Part shown: positions 41,329 through 49,855 of the stretch, piece after piece
Numbering within the stretch: the stretch's first letter is position 1
Layout of the letters: every line of letters starts with the position of its first letter
Assembly: GCA_006969625.1 (NCBI GenBank)
Contig: CP030885.1
Coordinates: 3,855,430-3,919,429 of the forward strand
Length of the DNA stretch: 64,000 bases
Source of the DNA: Rhodospirillaceae bacterium
GTDB taxonomy: Bacteria > Pseudomonadota > Alphaproteobacteria > Kiloniellales > DSM-21159
Direction of reading: 5' to 3'
The notes under the pieces: model-generated
The model's input: only the letters and a program-made list of their open reading frames with translations
Databases searched by the model: none
Told to the model about the DNA's origin: nothing
Made by a program: the position numbers and the translations under genes

Positions 41329-42810
41329 TCAGATCTCGAAGCCGACGGGGACGCTGACCGGCGCCGCGCCGCCCCATAGCCGGCGTCCGGCGAACGGACG
41401 GCGCGGCAGGCGCACAGGCTCGGCCAGCAGACAACCGCTGACCGCGTCCAGACCGTCGTCGCGCTGGCCGGAGGCCGCTGGCCGCCACTCGCGCATCTCG
41501 CGCACGAAGGGGCTGGCGAAGACGCTTTCGTGCGCCCAGAGGCCGCCGGCGGCGAGCAGGGCGTCGAAGGCCTCGACGATACGCCGCGCCTTGGGGACGT
41601 GGCTGCTCGCCTCGACCACCGCAGCCGGCACCTCCATCTCGGCCAGCTCTCGGCGCAGCAGGTTCGGCAGGAAACGGCCGACGCCGTTCGTCTCCAGGGT
41701 GACCGAGGGCAGGTAACAGCGCTGAACGAAGGCAGCGACCTGGCGGCACTGCTGCGTCGCCTCGTCGACCTCGCCGGTCAGGGTCGGGTCGTGCTCGAGG
41801 TAGGCGATGCGGTGCAGGTAGTGTCGGCCCTCCGCGTCGGTGAAGACGCAGGCGACGACGCTGGCGTCGCCCCGCCCGGGTGCGCCGTAGGCCGGATCCC
41901 ACCAGCAGCTCGCCGAAACCAGCAACCGCCCGTCGAGAGTCAGCCAGGCTTCACCGTTGCCCTCGGCATAGGACAGCTCGGCGGCGTAGCGCCGGATGCG
42001 CTCGGGTTCGAGCCGGGCCGACTTGGGCGAGACCGGCTGCAGCAGCATCTGGCTGGCGAAGCGCAGAGGACCCGCACGCTCGCGCAATTGCGCGATCTTC
42101 TCGGCCGGGAAACGCTCCGGCCAGGCCGGCACGCCCTCGGCCGTCTCGATCGGCAGGACCAGCCGCTCGAACCCGGCCAGAAAGGGCCGGCTCTCGCCGG
42201 CGTCCCGCCGCGGCGTCTCCGCATAGATCGAGTAGTAGGTGTGCGGCGTGCCGACGTAGAGCTGAAGGCCACCGGGGCTGAGGACGAACTCGATCTCCGA
42301 CAGGCGGCTGCGCAGTTCGGCCCGCTTCTCGACGGTGTCGCAGGTGTTCGGCACTTCGACGTCGTCGCAGATCACCATATCGGCGCGGGCGCCGGTGATG
42401 TTCGCGGTCACGCCGGCCGCCAGCATGGAGGGATCGCGCAGCTCCCGGCCGCGGTTGATGGTGAAGCGTCCGGCCGCCCACTCATCGGCCCGGTCCGGCT
42501 TGATGTGGGCGGTGAAGGGGTGACGCTCGAGGATGCGCTTGACGTTGCGCACCATCTTGGTGGCTAGGAGCTGGTCGGCGGCCAACACCAGGATGCGCAG
42601 GTTGGGATCAACGAACAGCAGCCAGGCGCAAAACAGGCCGACCACCGTCGACTTGCCGGCCGACCGAAAGGCCATCAGGAGCAGCGTCGGCTTGCGCTGG
42701 CGCCAGCCGGCCTCCAGCCAGCGCGCCATGCGCCTGTGCAGCGCCGGCATCTGCAGGTTCTGATGGCGGTACCAAAGCATCAGGAACTCCTCGAAGGACA
42801 GGCCCTCCAT
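41329..42810 (-). CDS. Phage terminase large subunit
   Basis: A 493-residue packaging ATPase/nuclease. The ATPase has AFRSAGKST (deviant Walker A, about residues 47-55) and DMVICDDVE (Walker B, about 144-152). The C-terminal RNase H-like nuclease keeps acidic residues at Asp305 (WWDPAYG), Glu373 (LETNG) and Asp455 (DDGLDA). All active residues seem intact, so the protein is probably functional. It drives DNA into preformed heads with the portal. Confidence 0.93.
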   Translation of the reverse strand: MEGLSFEEFLMLWYRHQNLQMPALHRRMARWLEAGWRQRKPTLLLMAFRSAGKSTVVGLFCAWLLFVDPNLRILVLAADQLLATKMVRNVKRILERHPFTAHIKPDRADEWAAGRFTINRGRELRDPSMLAAGVTANITGARADMVICDDVEVPNTCDTVEKRAELRSRLSEIEFVLSPGGLQLYVGTPHTYYSIYAETPRRDAGESRPFLAGFERLVLPIETAEGVPAWPERFPAEKIAQLRERAGPLRFASQMLLQPVSPKSARLEPERIRRYAAELSYAEGNGEAWLTLDGRLLVSASCWWDPAYGAPGRGDASVVACVFTDAEGRHYLHRIAYLEHDPTLTGEVDEATQQCRQVAAFVQRCYLPSVTLETNGVGRFLPNLLRRELAEMEVPAAVVEASSHVPKARRIVEAFDALLAAGGLWAHESVFASPFVREMREWRPAASGQRDDGLDAVSGCLLAEPVRLPRRPFAGRRLWGGAAPVSVPVGFEI

Positions 42811-42813
42811 CGG

Positions 42814-43149
42814 CTAGCCCTCCTCCGGCTCGGCGCTGCGCGCCAGCTCGGCCCGCGCCTCGGACAGCAGGCGGGCAAGAGCCTGTTCCTGGTTCTCGCC
42901 CGCCTCGCCGCCCGAGGACTCCGGCGGCTGTTGCAGGGCGCGCTCGTCCTCCAGACCGCGCGCCAGCTTGAGCAAGGCCTCGATATGCAGGAGCGCCGCC
43001 TTGCAGGCCGCCTGCTGGGCCGCGAAGGCCCGCGGCTCCTCCGCACTCGGCTGCGCGACGGCCTCGCGATAGGCGGCCAGCGCGTGTTCGAGGGCACCCG
43101 GCAAGGCAGCGATCAGCTCCTCGCGCGGCAACAGGATCTCGCGCGACAT
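42814..43149 (-). CDS. Possible small terminase subunit
   Basis: A 111-residue, helix-rich, acidic protein with a Gln/Glu-rich C-terminus. It ends four bases before the large terminase starts, the place where small terminases usually lie, and has the size of one. No helix-turn-helix or other motif is clear, so the assignment is positional only. Confidence 0.68.
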   Translation of the reverse strand: MSREILLPREELIAALPGALEHALAAYREAVAQPSAEEPRAFAAQQAACKAALLHIEALLKLARGLEDERALQQPPESSGGEAGENQEQALARLLSEARAELARSAEPEEG

Positions 43150-43226
43150 GGCGCAATGGGTCTCCTAGCTGGAAAGGGAACACCGAGCCGACGTCAGACG
43201 CCGAACGCGCTGCGCACACGGCGCGC

Positions 43227-43811
43227 TTACGTCGAGACCGGCCAGGCCGGGTGCGTGGCGATGGTCGCCGGATCGGTCAGCAGCCCGGACACGATATCGT
43301 CCTTGATTGTCCAGCTCGCCTGCCAAACCGGCTGCAGCGCCACGGCGCCGGCCAACCGCACTGCCGGCCATTCGTGCGCCGCGATCGTCAGATCTCCGGT
43401 GTCCGTGCGCACGGCGATCGGCAGGCTGACCTGACCGGCGTTGATGGCCGCCGTCGCCATACCCTCGACCTCCGACCAACCCAAACGGTCGCGCCCGGTT
43501 GTGCCGAAACGATGGACGCCGCGCGTATCGCCGAAGTCGAAGTCGAAACCGACCGACAGGCGGGCCTCGCGCTCGGCGTCGACCAGGCGCTTCAAGTCGT
43601 CGAGGCTCGGGGCGGGCGGCGGCGGCGGCGGCGTCGGTTCGATCACCTCGTAGCCGCCCGCGCGCACCGCCGCCTCGACAAGCGGATGCGCGGTGGGTGC
43701 CGGCTGTCCCAGGCTGGTGGCGTGGGCCGCCAAGGCGCTCTGATACTGGCTCACCGCCGCGGCGAAATCGAAGCCGAGGGTGTCGAGAGTCTCGCGTGCG
43801 ATCTGCAGCAT
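43227..43811 (-). CDS. DUF4376 phage tail protein
   Basis: A 194-residue protein. The N-terminal half is variable with a Pro-run. The C-terminal half starts LDDLKRLVDAEREARLSVG and continues to GWSEVEGMATAAINAG, resembling DUF4376 domains found next to tail-fibre genes. It may be a fibre assembly or accessory protein. It follows the fibre gene by four bases. Confidence 0.78.
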   Translation of the reverse strand: MLQIARETLDTLGFDFAAAVSQYQSALAAHATSLGQPAPTAHPLVEAAVRAGGYEVIEPTPPPPPPAPSLDDLKRLVDAEREARLSVGFDFDFGDTRGVHRFGTTGRDRLGWSEVEGMATAAINAGQVSLPIAVRTDTGDLTIAAHEWPAVRLAGAVALQPVWQASWTIKDDIVSGLLTDPATIATHPAWPVST

Positions 43812-43815
43812 GGCA

Positions 43816-44895
43816 TCAGGCTCCGGCAAAGATGATCTTGTTGAGGACAAGCGTGGGCTGCACGTTGTTGTGCGGCTGGTCGCCGCCCTCCGGATGGACG
43901 AATGTGAAGTTGTTGACGTTCGGGAAGCTCCCGCCGCCGGTGGTGAGGGTCGTCCCGCCACTGGTGCCGGTGCGCACGTAGTACTGATTCGCGACATAGT
44001 GGTTGTGCGACGGCATCTGGTCCATGTTCAAGGTGTGCGTTTCGCCGCCGCCCGTAGCCCCGAGGCCGAGACCGTCGACACCGCCCGGCTGACCGCTGAG
44101 TCGGCTGGCAGCGGTGCCGCCCATGTCGTCCCGGCCGGCTGTCACGCGACCGCGCAGGTCGGGAAGCCCGAAAGTGGCGACGCCGTCGCCGCCGTAGGTC
44201 GTGCCGAGAACCGCGAAGAGATCCGGCTCGATCCCAGGGTCGAGGTTCTGGCCGTTGCACCAATACCAGCGCGGCGGCGGACTGGCGCCGGCGAAGTCGA
44301 GAACGCTGCCGACGGGAGTCTGCGCGTTGCTTGCCGTCGTCGCAGCGGCGGCCGCAGCGTCGGCGGCCGCCTGCGCGTCCTGGCTCAGTTGCGCATACTC
44401 CGCGAGCGCATCGACGCCCGGCGGCGTCACCGCCGTCGGCATGCCGTGCGCGTCGAAGAAGAGGAGTCGTCCGGCGCGCGCCGAAGGGTTGGGCAAGAAA
44501 AGCGGCTCGGCGATGTCCTCCGGCGCGGTGCGCAACGCATCGTCGGCGCGGGCCGAGATCTCCTGAAGCATCATGACCAGCCGGTTGAGCTCGCCGTTGA
44601 GCGCCGCCGCACGCAGCTCGCCGGCCTGGCTGAAGTTCGCCGTCCGCTCGATCGGCATGGCGCGCCAGATGACGATCTGCGCATCGGCCGCCGGGGCGGC
44701 CGCGAAGGTCACGCTGCCGCCGGCCTGATCGCCGACGCCAGAGACCGTATGGGCCGGCACCTCGCTCTCGCCGTCGATGGCGATGCGCAGGTCTTCGGCT
44801 GCGAGAACGGGAAAGGGAAAGGTGAAGCTCTGCGTCGCGCCGTCGGCGACATAGCCGATGCGCGGACGCCGATCGTCGATGATCAGGTCGGTCAT
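43816..44895 (-). CDS. Tail fibre protein with T7-type N-terminus and collar domain
   Basis: A 359-residue protein. The first 130 residues begin MTDLIIDDRRPRIGYVADGA and resemble the virion-attachment domain of T7-like tail fibres. An alanine-rich, coiled linker follows (about 165-190). The C-terminal half has a phage tail collar domain: GSVLDFAGASPP, YWCNGQ, FGLPDLRGRV, and a His-rich MPSHNHYV. It would contact the host surface. The short shaft suggests a simple spike or fibre. Confidence 0.88.
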   Translation of the reverse strand: MTDLIIDDRRPRIGYVADGATQSFTFPFPVLAAEDLRIAIDGESEVPAHTVSGVGDQAGGSVTFAAAPAADAQIVIWRAMPIERTANFSQAGELRAAALNGELNRLVMMLQEISARADDALRTAPEDIAEPLFLPNPSARAGRLLFFDAHGMPTAVTPPGVDALAEYAQLSQDAQAAADAAAAAATTASNAQTPVGSVLDFAGASPPPRWYWCNGQNLDPGIEPDLFAVLGTTYGGDGVATFGLPDLRGRVTAGRDDMGGTAASRLSGQPGGVDGLGLGATGGGETHTLNMDQMPSHNHYVANQYYVRTGTSGGTTLTTGGGSFPNVNNFTFVHPEGGDQPHNNVQPTLVLNKIIFAGA

Positions 44896-44955
44896 GGGAG
44901 CGATCTCTCCGGTCGGGAATGTGGCTATGGCGTCAGTGACGCCTCGCCGCTAGCT

Positions 44956-45690
44956 CTAGTCGATGAGGGTGGTGGCGAGCGTGTTGACCTGTCCGCCCAG
45001 GTCGGAAAAGCTATCGAGCAGGCCGAGCCGGGCGCGGGCACGCTGCTCGGAAAGGGTGAGCAGATTGCTACGCCGCTGGTGGGCACGCGACATCGCGGCC
45101 GACTGCCGATTGTAGGCATAGTCGAGCGCGCCCCGCCGCGCCTGCTCGGACAGTCCGGCGGCCTGGACATAGCGTTCGCGCGCCAGGTCGTAGGCGGACA
45201 GCCGGCTGTCGTAGCCGAGTTGGCGCTCGAACTCACGGCGGTCGCGTTCGGCCTGTTCGGACAGCGTATCGATTTCGCTTTCCAGCCCGCGTTGGATCGC
45301 CGCCGCCGAGCCGCCGCCGCCCACACCACGCGCCGCGGCGCTGGCGGCGGCCGTGCCGCTCGCCGCACGCAGCCGGCGCAACCGCTCGCGCTCTTCGCGC
45401 TGGAACTCGAGCAAGCTGCGGCGACGGTCACGGCGCGTGGTCTCTGTAAGGCTCTGCTGGCCGACCTCGTACTGCCGGTCGAGGTCTTGCCTGCGCCGCT
45501 CCCGACTGGCCCGTTCCAGCTCTTCCGACTGCTGTCGGTAGGCCTGCTGCTGCTCGTAGACCTGTTGGTTGTAGGCCTCCTGCTGACGGTAGCTGCGCTC
45601 CTGGTAGCGGGCCTGCTGCATCTGGCCGATCATGCCCAGGCCGGTCGATACGATGGCCAGGATCGGCGTGGCGGGGAATGACGCACCCAT
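44956..45690 (-). CDS. Internal virion protein (gp14-like)
   Basis: A 244-residue protein. A short hydrophobic segment at residues 5-22 (PATPILAIVSTGLGMIG) is followed by a long Gln/Arg/Glu-rich helix and a Gly-rich stretch (AARGVGGGGS). This matches the internal core protein of podoviruses that forms part of the DNA ejection channel. The start codon overlaps the stop of the tail-tube B gene (TGATG). No gp15/gp16 equivalents are seen. Confidence 0.82.
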   Translation of the reverse strand: MGASFPATPILAIVSTGLGMIGQMQQARYQERSYRQQEAYNQQVYEQQQAYRQQSEELERASRERRRQDLDRQYEVGQQSLTETTRRDRRRSLLEFQREERERLRRLRAASGTAAASAAARGVGGGGSAAAIQRGLESEIDTLSEQAERDRREFERQLGYDSRLSAYDLARERYVQAAGLSEQARRGALDYAYNRQSAAMSRAHQRRSNLLTLSEQRARARLGLLDSFSDLGGQVNTLATTLID

Positions 45691-47612
45691 CAGTCGTTCA
45701 CCTTCAGTTCGTTGGTTACGGACAGCAGCGTCATCGGCAAGGGGGCCTCGCCCTCCAGACGCCACAGCGGCGCGGTGTCGGCGCGGCGCCATCCGGTTCC
45801 GCGCACGCGCTTGTCGCCGGAGAACGACGGCGGCGGCGCGTCGAGCAGCGGACCGGCAAAGGCGCTCAGCGGCACCGCACGCAAGCCGCCGCCGAGATCC
45901 AGTTCGATTTGCGCCGTCTCGCTGAGCCGCAGGGTGGTCTCGATCAGCCGCACCGCGGCAGCCGAATCCCGGCCGGAGTTGTTGGCCACCACCGGCGGCA
46001 GCGGCGCGACCTCATGCCGAAACGACTTGCCGATCACCACTTGGCTGGCAGGACGATCGAGCACCACGGCACCGCCGCTGACCACCGCGGGCCCGCGTGG
46101 GCAGCCGTCCGCCAGCACGACCACCTCCTCGCCTTCGAGATGGTCGAGCCCGGACCAGGTCGACGCCGGCGTCTCCGCCGTGCCGCTCAGCCCGGCGTCG
46201 ACTTGCAGCGCATCGTCGAGCTCCTCGATCGCCTTGCCGGCCGGCCGATCGACCAGGACGAAGGTCCGGCTGCCGGGCGTGGCGACGGATTCGATCTTGC
46301 CGCCGACGCTGGCACAGAGGCTCCAGGCAGTGACCTGTTCGGCCCGATACTGCGTCAGGCAGGCCAGCTCGCGCGCTTCCGTGACCACGTAGAGCAGTCG
46401 GCGCAACCGGTCGTAGCTCGTCTCCCGAATGCTCGGCGCCAGATGCCGGACCAGCAGCGTCAGGTCTATCGTGTTGTACGCCTGCTCCAGATCCGTATAG
46501 AGAAACTCGTAGAGGCCCTCGCCGTCCGGTCCGGCGAACATGGTGGCACCGTCGACGGAGAGCGGCGGAACGTGCCGGTCGGCCCGGCTGCCGATCTGGG
46601 TCTGCGGACGTACCTCGACAGAGGTGGGCGTCAGCGGCTCGCCGGAGACGATCCACTCGCCGCCGCTGGTGAAGATCTGCAGGTGCCGGGCCGAGCTGAC
46701 CGACTGGATGGCATTGACGCGGTCGCCCATCAGCGGGAAGTCGATCGCCGCATCGTCCTGCCCCTCGTCGGTGTCGAAGTCGAACAGCGCGCCCGCCCGC
46801 GACAGGAAGACGTGATGCGGCAGGTCGCGGGTGCCGCCGAGCACCAGGCGGTCCTTGTGAAAGACCACGCTGCGCGGCCAACCGCGCAGCGGCGAGACCG
46901 CCTCCTCGCCCCAGTCGCCGGTCAGCTCGGTATCCGCAAGGTCCTCCAGGCAGCGTACCGTGACGTTGCGGCTGTCGCCGAAACCGGTGATCTCCACCTG
47001 CCGTCCCTTGAGCTCGAAGCGACGGCCGACGTGGCTGGGTGCGAAGAGTTCGGCGGTGGAGCTCAGCGTCACCGTGCCGGTCGTGGCGTTGACCTTCACC
47101 CGCGCCTCCGCGGGGCCGAACTTGGCGAAGGGCACGCGCCGGATCTGGTTGCCGGCATGCGCGTCTTCGGCGAACGGCAGGTCCTCCAAGCGCCAGTCGC
47201 CGACGTCGCGCCGCACGAGCTGCTTGGGCGGCACCTCGGGATGCACGAGCAGCAGGGTGTCGGCGCTCTGAGTCCAGTCCATGCCGTCGAGATGGTCGGC
47301 CAGGAAGGGACTCGTCAGGGTTGCGTCGGGCACCGAGTCGCCCGGCAGGAAGATGCGCAACTCGCCGTCGGTGGCGGCGACCACGTAGGTCTGCTGGGCA
47401 TTGAAGTCGAAGGCAACCAGTCGACCCGCGCCGGGCAGATCGGCGACGTGGCGCAAGCCCGGCCGGCGGCTGATGCCACCGGTCGGTCGCACGATCACGT
47501 TGCGCAGGCGCGCCGCACCGTTGCCGTAGACTCGCAGGTCGTCGCGCCCGTAGAGGTCGGGGCTGATCTCGCCCCCGGTGAAGCTGGTCTTGTGCTGGAT
47601 CACGCGGCTCAT
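45690..47612 (-). CDS. Tail tubular protein B-like (podovirus nozzle)
   Basis: A 640-residue beta-rich protein starting MSRVIQHKTSFTGGEISPDL, with GNGAARLRNVIVRPTGGISR and FHKDRLVLGGTRDLPHHVF. These are hallmarks of the stabilisation/nozzle protein of alphaproteobacterial podoviruses and prophages. It caps the tail tube. Starts with a four-base overlap with tail-tube A and stops in an overlap with the gp14-like gene, so the three are coupled. Confidence 0.86.
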   Translation of the reverse strand: MSRVIQHKTSFTGGEISPDLYGRDDLRVYGNGAARLRNVIVRPTGGISRRPGLRHVADLPGAGRLVAFDFNAQQTYVVAATDGELRIFLPGDSVPDATLTSPFLADHLDGMDWTQSADTLLLVHPEVPPKQLVRRDVGDWRLEDLPFAEDAHAGNQIRRVPFAKFGPAEARVKVNATTGTVTLSSTAELFAPSHVGRRFELKGRQVEITGFGDSRNVTVRCLEDLADTELTGDWGEEAVSPLRGWPRSVVFHKDRLVLGGTRDLPHHVFLSRAGALFDFDTDEGQDDAAIDFPLMGDRVNAIQSVSSARHLQIFTSGGEWIVSGEPLTPTSVEVRPQTQIGSRADRHVPPLSVDGATMFAGPDGEGLYEFLYTDLEQAYNTIDLTLLVRHLAPSIRETSYDRLRRLLYVVTEARELACLTQYRAEQVTAWSLCASVGGKIESVATPGSRTFVLVDRPAGKAIEELDDALQVDAGLSGTAETPASTWSGLDHLEGEEVVVLADGCPRGPAVVSGGAVVLDRPASQVVIGKSFRHEVAPLPPVVANNSGRDSAAAVRLIETTLRLSETAQIELDLGGGLRAVPLSAFAGPLLDAPPPSFSGDKRVRGTGWRRADTAPLWRLEGEAPLPMTLLSVTNELKVND

Positions 47613-48181
47613 CGGTGGCGCACCTCCGTCAGCGCGAAGTCCTCGATGCGCGGTGGCGCATCCTGCTGCGCATCGATCTGCTTGGCACGGATCAGCTCGC
47701 TCTCGGCGAACTTGGTCAGCGCCTCGGCCCGGCTGGTACTCTCGGTCAGCGGCAGGCAGAACTCCGCCGCCAGACGGGCGACGAGGGTCTGGTCGAAGAA
47801 GGCCGGGAACTCGCTTTCGGCCGGCCGGAAGACGTAGGTCAGCACCGGAGACTCCAGGTCGCAATGCAACCGCCGCTCGGCGATGCGGTACTCGGCACCG
47901 CGCCCGCGTGGCCCGCTGCCCACGGAGAGTGCCCGCAGGAAGTTCGCCGGGAGTTGGTGGGCAAATGCGAAGTCGGCGAGCGGCCGGGCCTGCAGCCGCG
48001 CCAGCCGCGCCTGGCCGGTGGCGAAGCTCCAGGGATGCGCCGAGAGCAGGGCGTCGCGCAGTCCGGGATAGAGCGTGGAACAGACCTGCGATTCGACGGT
48101 GTCGTCGTCGAAGCTGCTGATCGGACGCGCCCCCAACTTGACGAGGGCGCGCGCGCAGAGCTGCACGGCCGAAGCGGCCAT
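47609..48181 (-). CDS. Tail tubular protein A-like
   Basis: A 190-residue protein. MAASAVQLCARALVKLGARP and VCSTLYPGLRDALLSAHPWSFA are typical of the podovirus head-tail adaptor/tubular protein A family (gp11 of T7). It links portal and nozzle. It overlaps tail-tube B by four bases (ATGA). Confidence 0.88.
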   Translation of the reverse strand: MAASAVQLCARALVKLGARPISSFDDDTVESQVCSTLYPGLRDALLSAHPWSFATGQARLARLQARPLADFAFAHQLPANFLRALSVGSGPRGRGAEYRIAERRLHCDLESPVLTYVFRPAESEFPAFFDQTLVARLAAEFCLPLTESTSRAEALTKFAESELIRAKQIDAQQDAPPRIEDFALTEVRHR

Positions 48182-48265
48182 GGTCGGTCTCCTTCATCGA
48201 ACGAATTGATGGAACGAACCGCCTGGGCCGACAGGGGCGTTCGGCGAGTTCGAACGAAGCCGCCA

Positions 48266-48294
48266 GCCCCGCACCGGGCAAGCCGGTGCGGGGC
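48266..48294 (-). terminator. 12-bp perfect hairpin downstream of the capsid unit
   Basis: GCCCCGCACCGG and CCGGTGCGGGGC pair exactly around a five-base loop. It lies about 40 bases past the stop of the 89-residue gene, between the capsid unit and the tail genes. It has no T-run, so it may be an attenuator or an RNA 3'-end stabiliser. Confidence 0.6.
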
Positions 48295-48332
48295 CTCGGG
48301 CGTCGCATCGCTCCGCGCGGAGCTGGTCGCGA

Positions 48333-48602
48333 CTAGTCGGTGTCGGCGGCACCGAACACGGTCAGGTCGTTGACGTCGACCGTGCCGTTGGCGTTCGCCG
48401 AGACCAGGAAGACGCCGCCGCCCGGCGTGCCGTCGGTATCGACGTTGGCGAGGATCATGTCGCCCACGCGGACCATGTCGGCAGCGGCGTCGAAGTAGCC
48501 GGCCGTATCGACCTCGGCGGCGGCATCGACGGTCGTGTAGTGCCAGAGCGTGAAGCCGTTGGCATAGGCCAGCACGCTCAAGCCCTTGGACTCGAAAGCC
48601 AT
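48333..48602 (-). CDS. Small capsid-linked protein
   Basis: An 89-residue acidic protein beginning MAFESKGLSVLAYANGFTLW, with a beta-rich C-terminus (VDTDGTPGGGVFLVSANANG). Similar short proteins follow capsid genes in alphaproteobacterial podovirus-like prophages. A decoration or head-fibre role is plausible but not shown. The ribosome-binding site GGAG precedes it. Confidence 0.8.
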   Translation of the reverse strand: MAFESKGLSVLAYANGFTLWHYTTVDAAAEVDTAGYFDAAADMVRVGDMILANVDTDGTPGGGVFLVSANANGTVDVNDLTVFGAADTD

Positions 48603-48632
48603 CTCGGGTCTCTCCTCTCGTTCGAGCGCGCC

Positions 48633-49457
48633 TTACGCCTCGGCGCAGGGCATGGTGGCGACGCCGGTGACGTCGATCAGGCACGCCCCCTGGCTCATCA
48701 TGTTGTTGACGAAGTGCGCCGCCCGGTCGCCGTGCCAGGTGATGTCCGTCTTCACGTCGGAACCGCTGGCGTGGCCGACCGAGGACTTGTGATACCAGTG
48801 GCACAGCCGCTTGCCGGCCGCCGTCTTGGTCAGGCCGGAGTGCGGGATCCACAGGGTGCCCAGCCAGCGCTTGGCCTGGGTACCCTTCCAGGGCAGTTCG
48901 TCCTTGCCGACGTAGTCGGCATTCGCGAACTCCTGGATGCTCAGCAGGTCCGACCACTGCTTCCAGCCGATCACCGCGTAGCGCTCGCCGTCGTCCGGCA
49001 CGTCCGCCTCGCCCAGGCTCTCGAAGGCGGCCAACACCTTGGCCTTGTCCAGGCCAAGGGTGTCGTCGCCGACCAGGTTGGCCGAGGTGTCCAGCGCCGC
49101 GACGATCAGCTCGTCGGTCTTGCGGCCGAGCGCGTAGGCACCGGCTGCCGCGACCACGTCGCGCTCGGCGATGTTGGTCTTCAGCTCGTCCATGGCGTCG
49201 ACCCAGTCGCCGGCATAGTAGTCGTAGAGACGGCACTCCACCGGCTCGTGGTCGAGGGTCATGGTCGGCACCATACCGTGGCGGGCCTTGGTCGAGGCCT
49301 CGCCCTTGCCGACCTTCTGGAAGGTCGTCGTCGCGCCAACGATGCTGCCCTTGGAGCGCACCGTCTGACGCAGCTTGGAGCCCTGGCGCTGGTAGGCCAG
49401 ATGCACCTCCGCCTGGAAGTGGCGGATGAACGACAGTTCCACGTCGTTCGCTGCCAT
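48633..49457 (-). CDS. Major capsid protein
   Basis: A 274-residue protein, MAANDVELSFIRHFQAEVHL onward, with the spine-like helix VAAAGAYALGRKTDELIVAALD and a beta-rich C-terminus. It resembles the HK97-fold capsid of alphaproteobacterial podoviruses. The upstream open frame (to 49676) is not part of it; GAGGTGA precedes this ATG. It sits between scaffold and decoration-like genes, the usual order. Confidence 0.88.
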   Translation of the reverse strand: MAANDVELSFIRHFQAEVHLAYQRQGSKLRQTVRSKGSIVGATTTFQKVGKGEASTKARHGMVPTMTLDHEPVECRLYDYYAGDWVDAMDELKTNIAERDVVAAAGAYALGRKTDELIVAALDTSANLVGDDTLGLDKAKVLAAFESLGEADVPDDGERYAVIGWKQWSDLLSIQEFANADYVGKDELPWKGTQAKRWLGTLWIPHSGLTKTAAGKRLCHWYHKSSVGHASGSDVKTDITWHGDRAAHFVNNMMSQGACLIDVTGVATMPCAEA

Positions 49458-49692
49458 CGTCTCACCTCTCGGTAAGGGTTTCGGGAAGGGTTGAGGTCGG
49501 TCCGTCCCACGGTTGTCGCGGCCGGGCAGCGCAGTGGCTGCCGGCGCGGCCGGCAGGCGGACCGGCGTCCGGCGGGCCCGTCGACCGCCGTTGTCGGAGG
49601 CCGAACTGCGGGTTGTCCGCCGGTCGAAATCTTCGGGAGGCGCCGGTCGGAGGGCTCGCCCCTCGCCGGACCGCACGCCTGGGAATCGGGAT

Positions 49693-49758
49693 GGGACGGG
49701 CGGTCCGGCTGCCGCGGCGGAAGCCGCACGACGCCGGGCGCCGTGGACCGCCCGTCCC
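49693..49758 (-). repeat. Long inverted repeat upstream of the capsid gene
   Basis: Two 14-base arms pair perfectly around a 38-base loop, itself GC-rich. There is no T-run after the stem on either strand, so a simple terminator is unlikely. Confidence 0.75.
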
Positions 49759-49813
49759 GGCCGGCAGACTGCGCACGCGGGCGGGAAGCGGACCCGCGCG
49801 CGCAGTCAGAAGC

Positions 49814-49838
49814 GAAGACGCACGCCCGTGGCGTCTTC
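49814..49838 (-). terminator. Hairpin after the scaffold gene
   Basis: GAAGACGC and GCGTCTTC form an 8-bp stem around nine bases, 18 bases past the scaffold stop. No T-run follows. It could be a weak terminator or an RNA processing site. Confidence 0.45.
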
Positions 49839-49855
49839 GACCGGCCGTCTCCGGC

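Larger units (their letters stand above)
49458..49855. other. 398-base non-coding region with inverted repeats
   Basis: I see no convincing gene. A 14-bp perfect inverted repeat (GGGACGGGCGGTCC at 49693-49706, its complement at 49745-49758) encloses 38 bases. A second hairpin, GAAGACGC/GCGTCTTC at 49814-49838, lies nearer the scaffold gene. They may set the scaffold-to-capsid expression ratio or mark RNA processing. A capsid promoter may also lie here. Confidence 0.6.
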
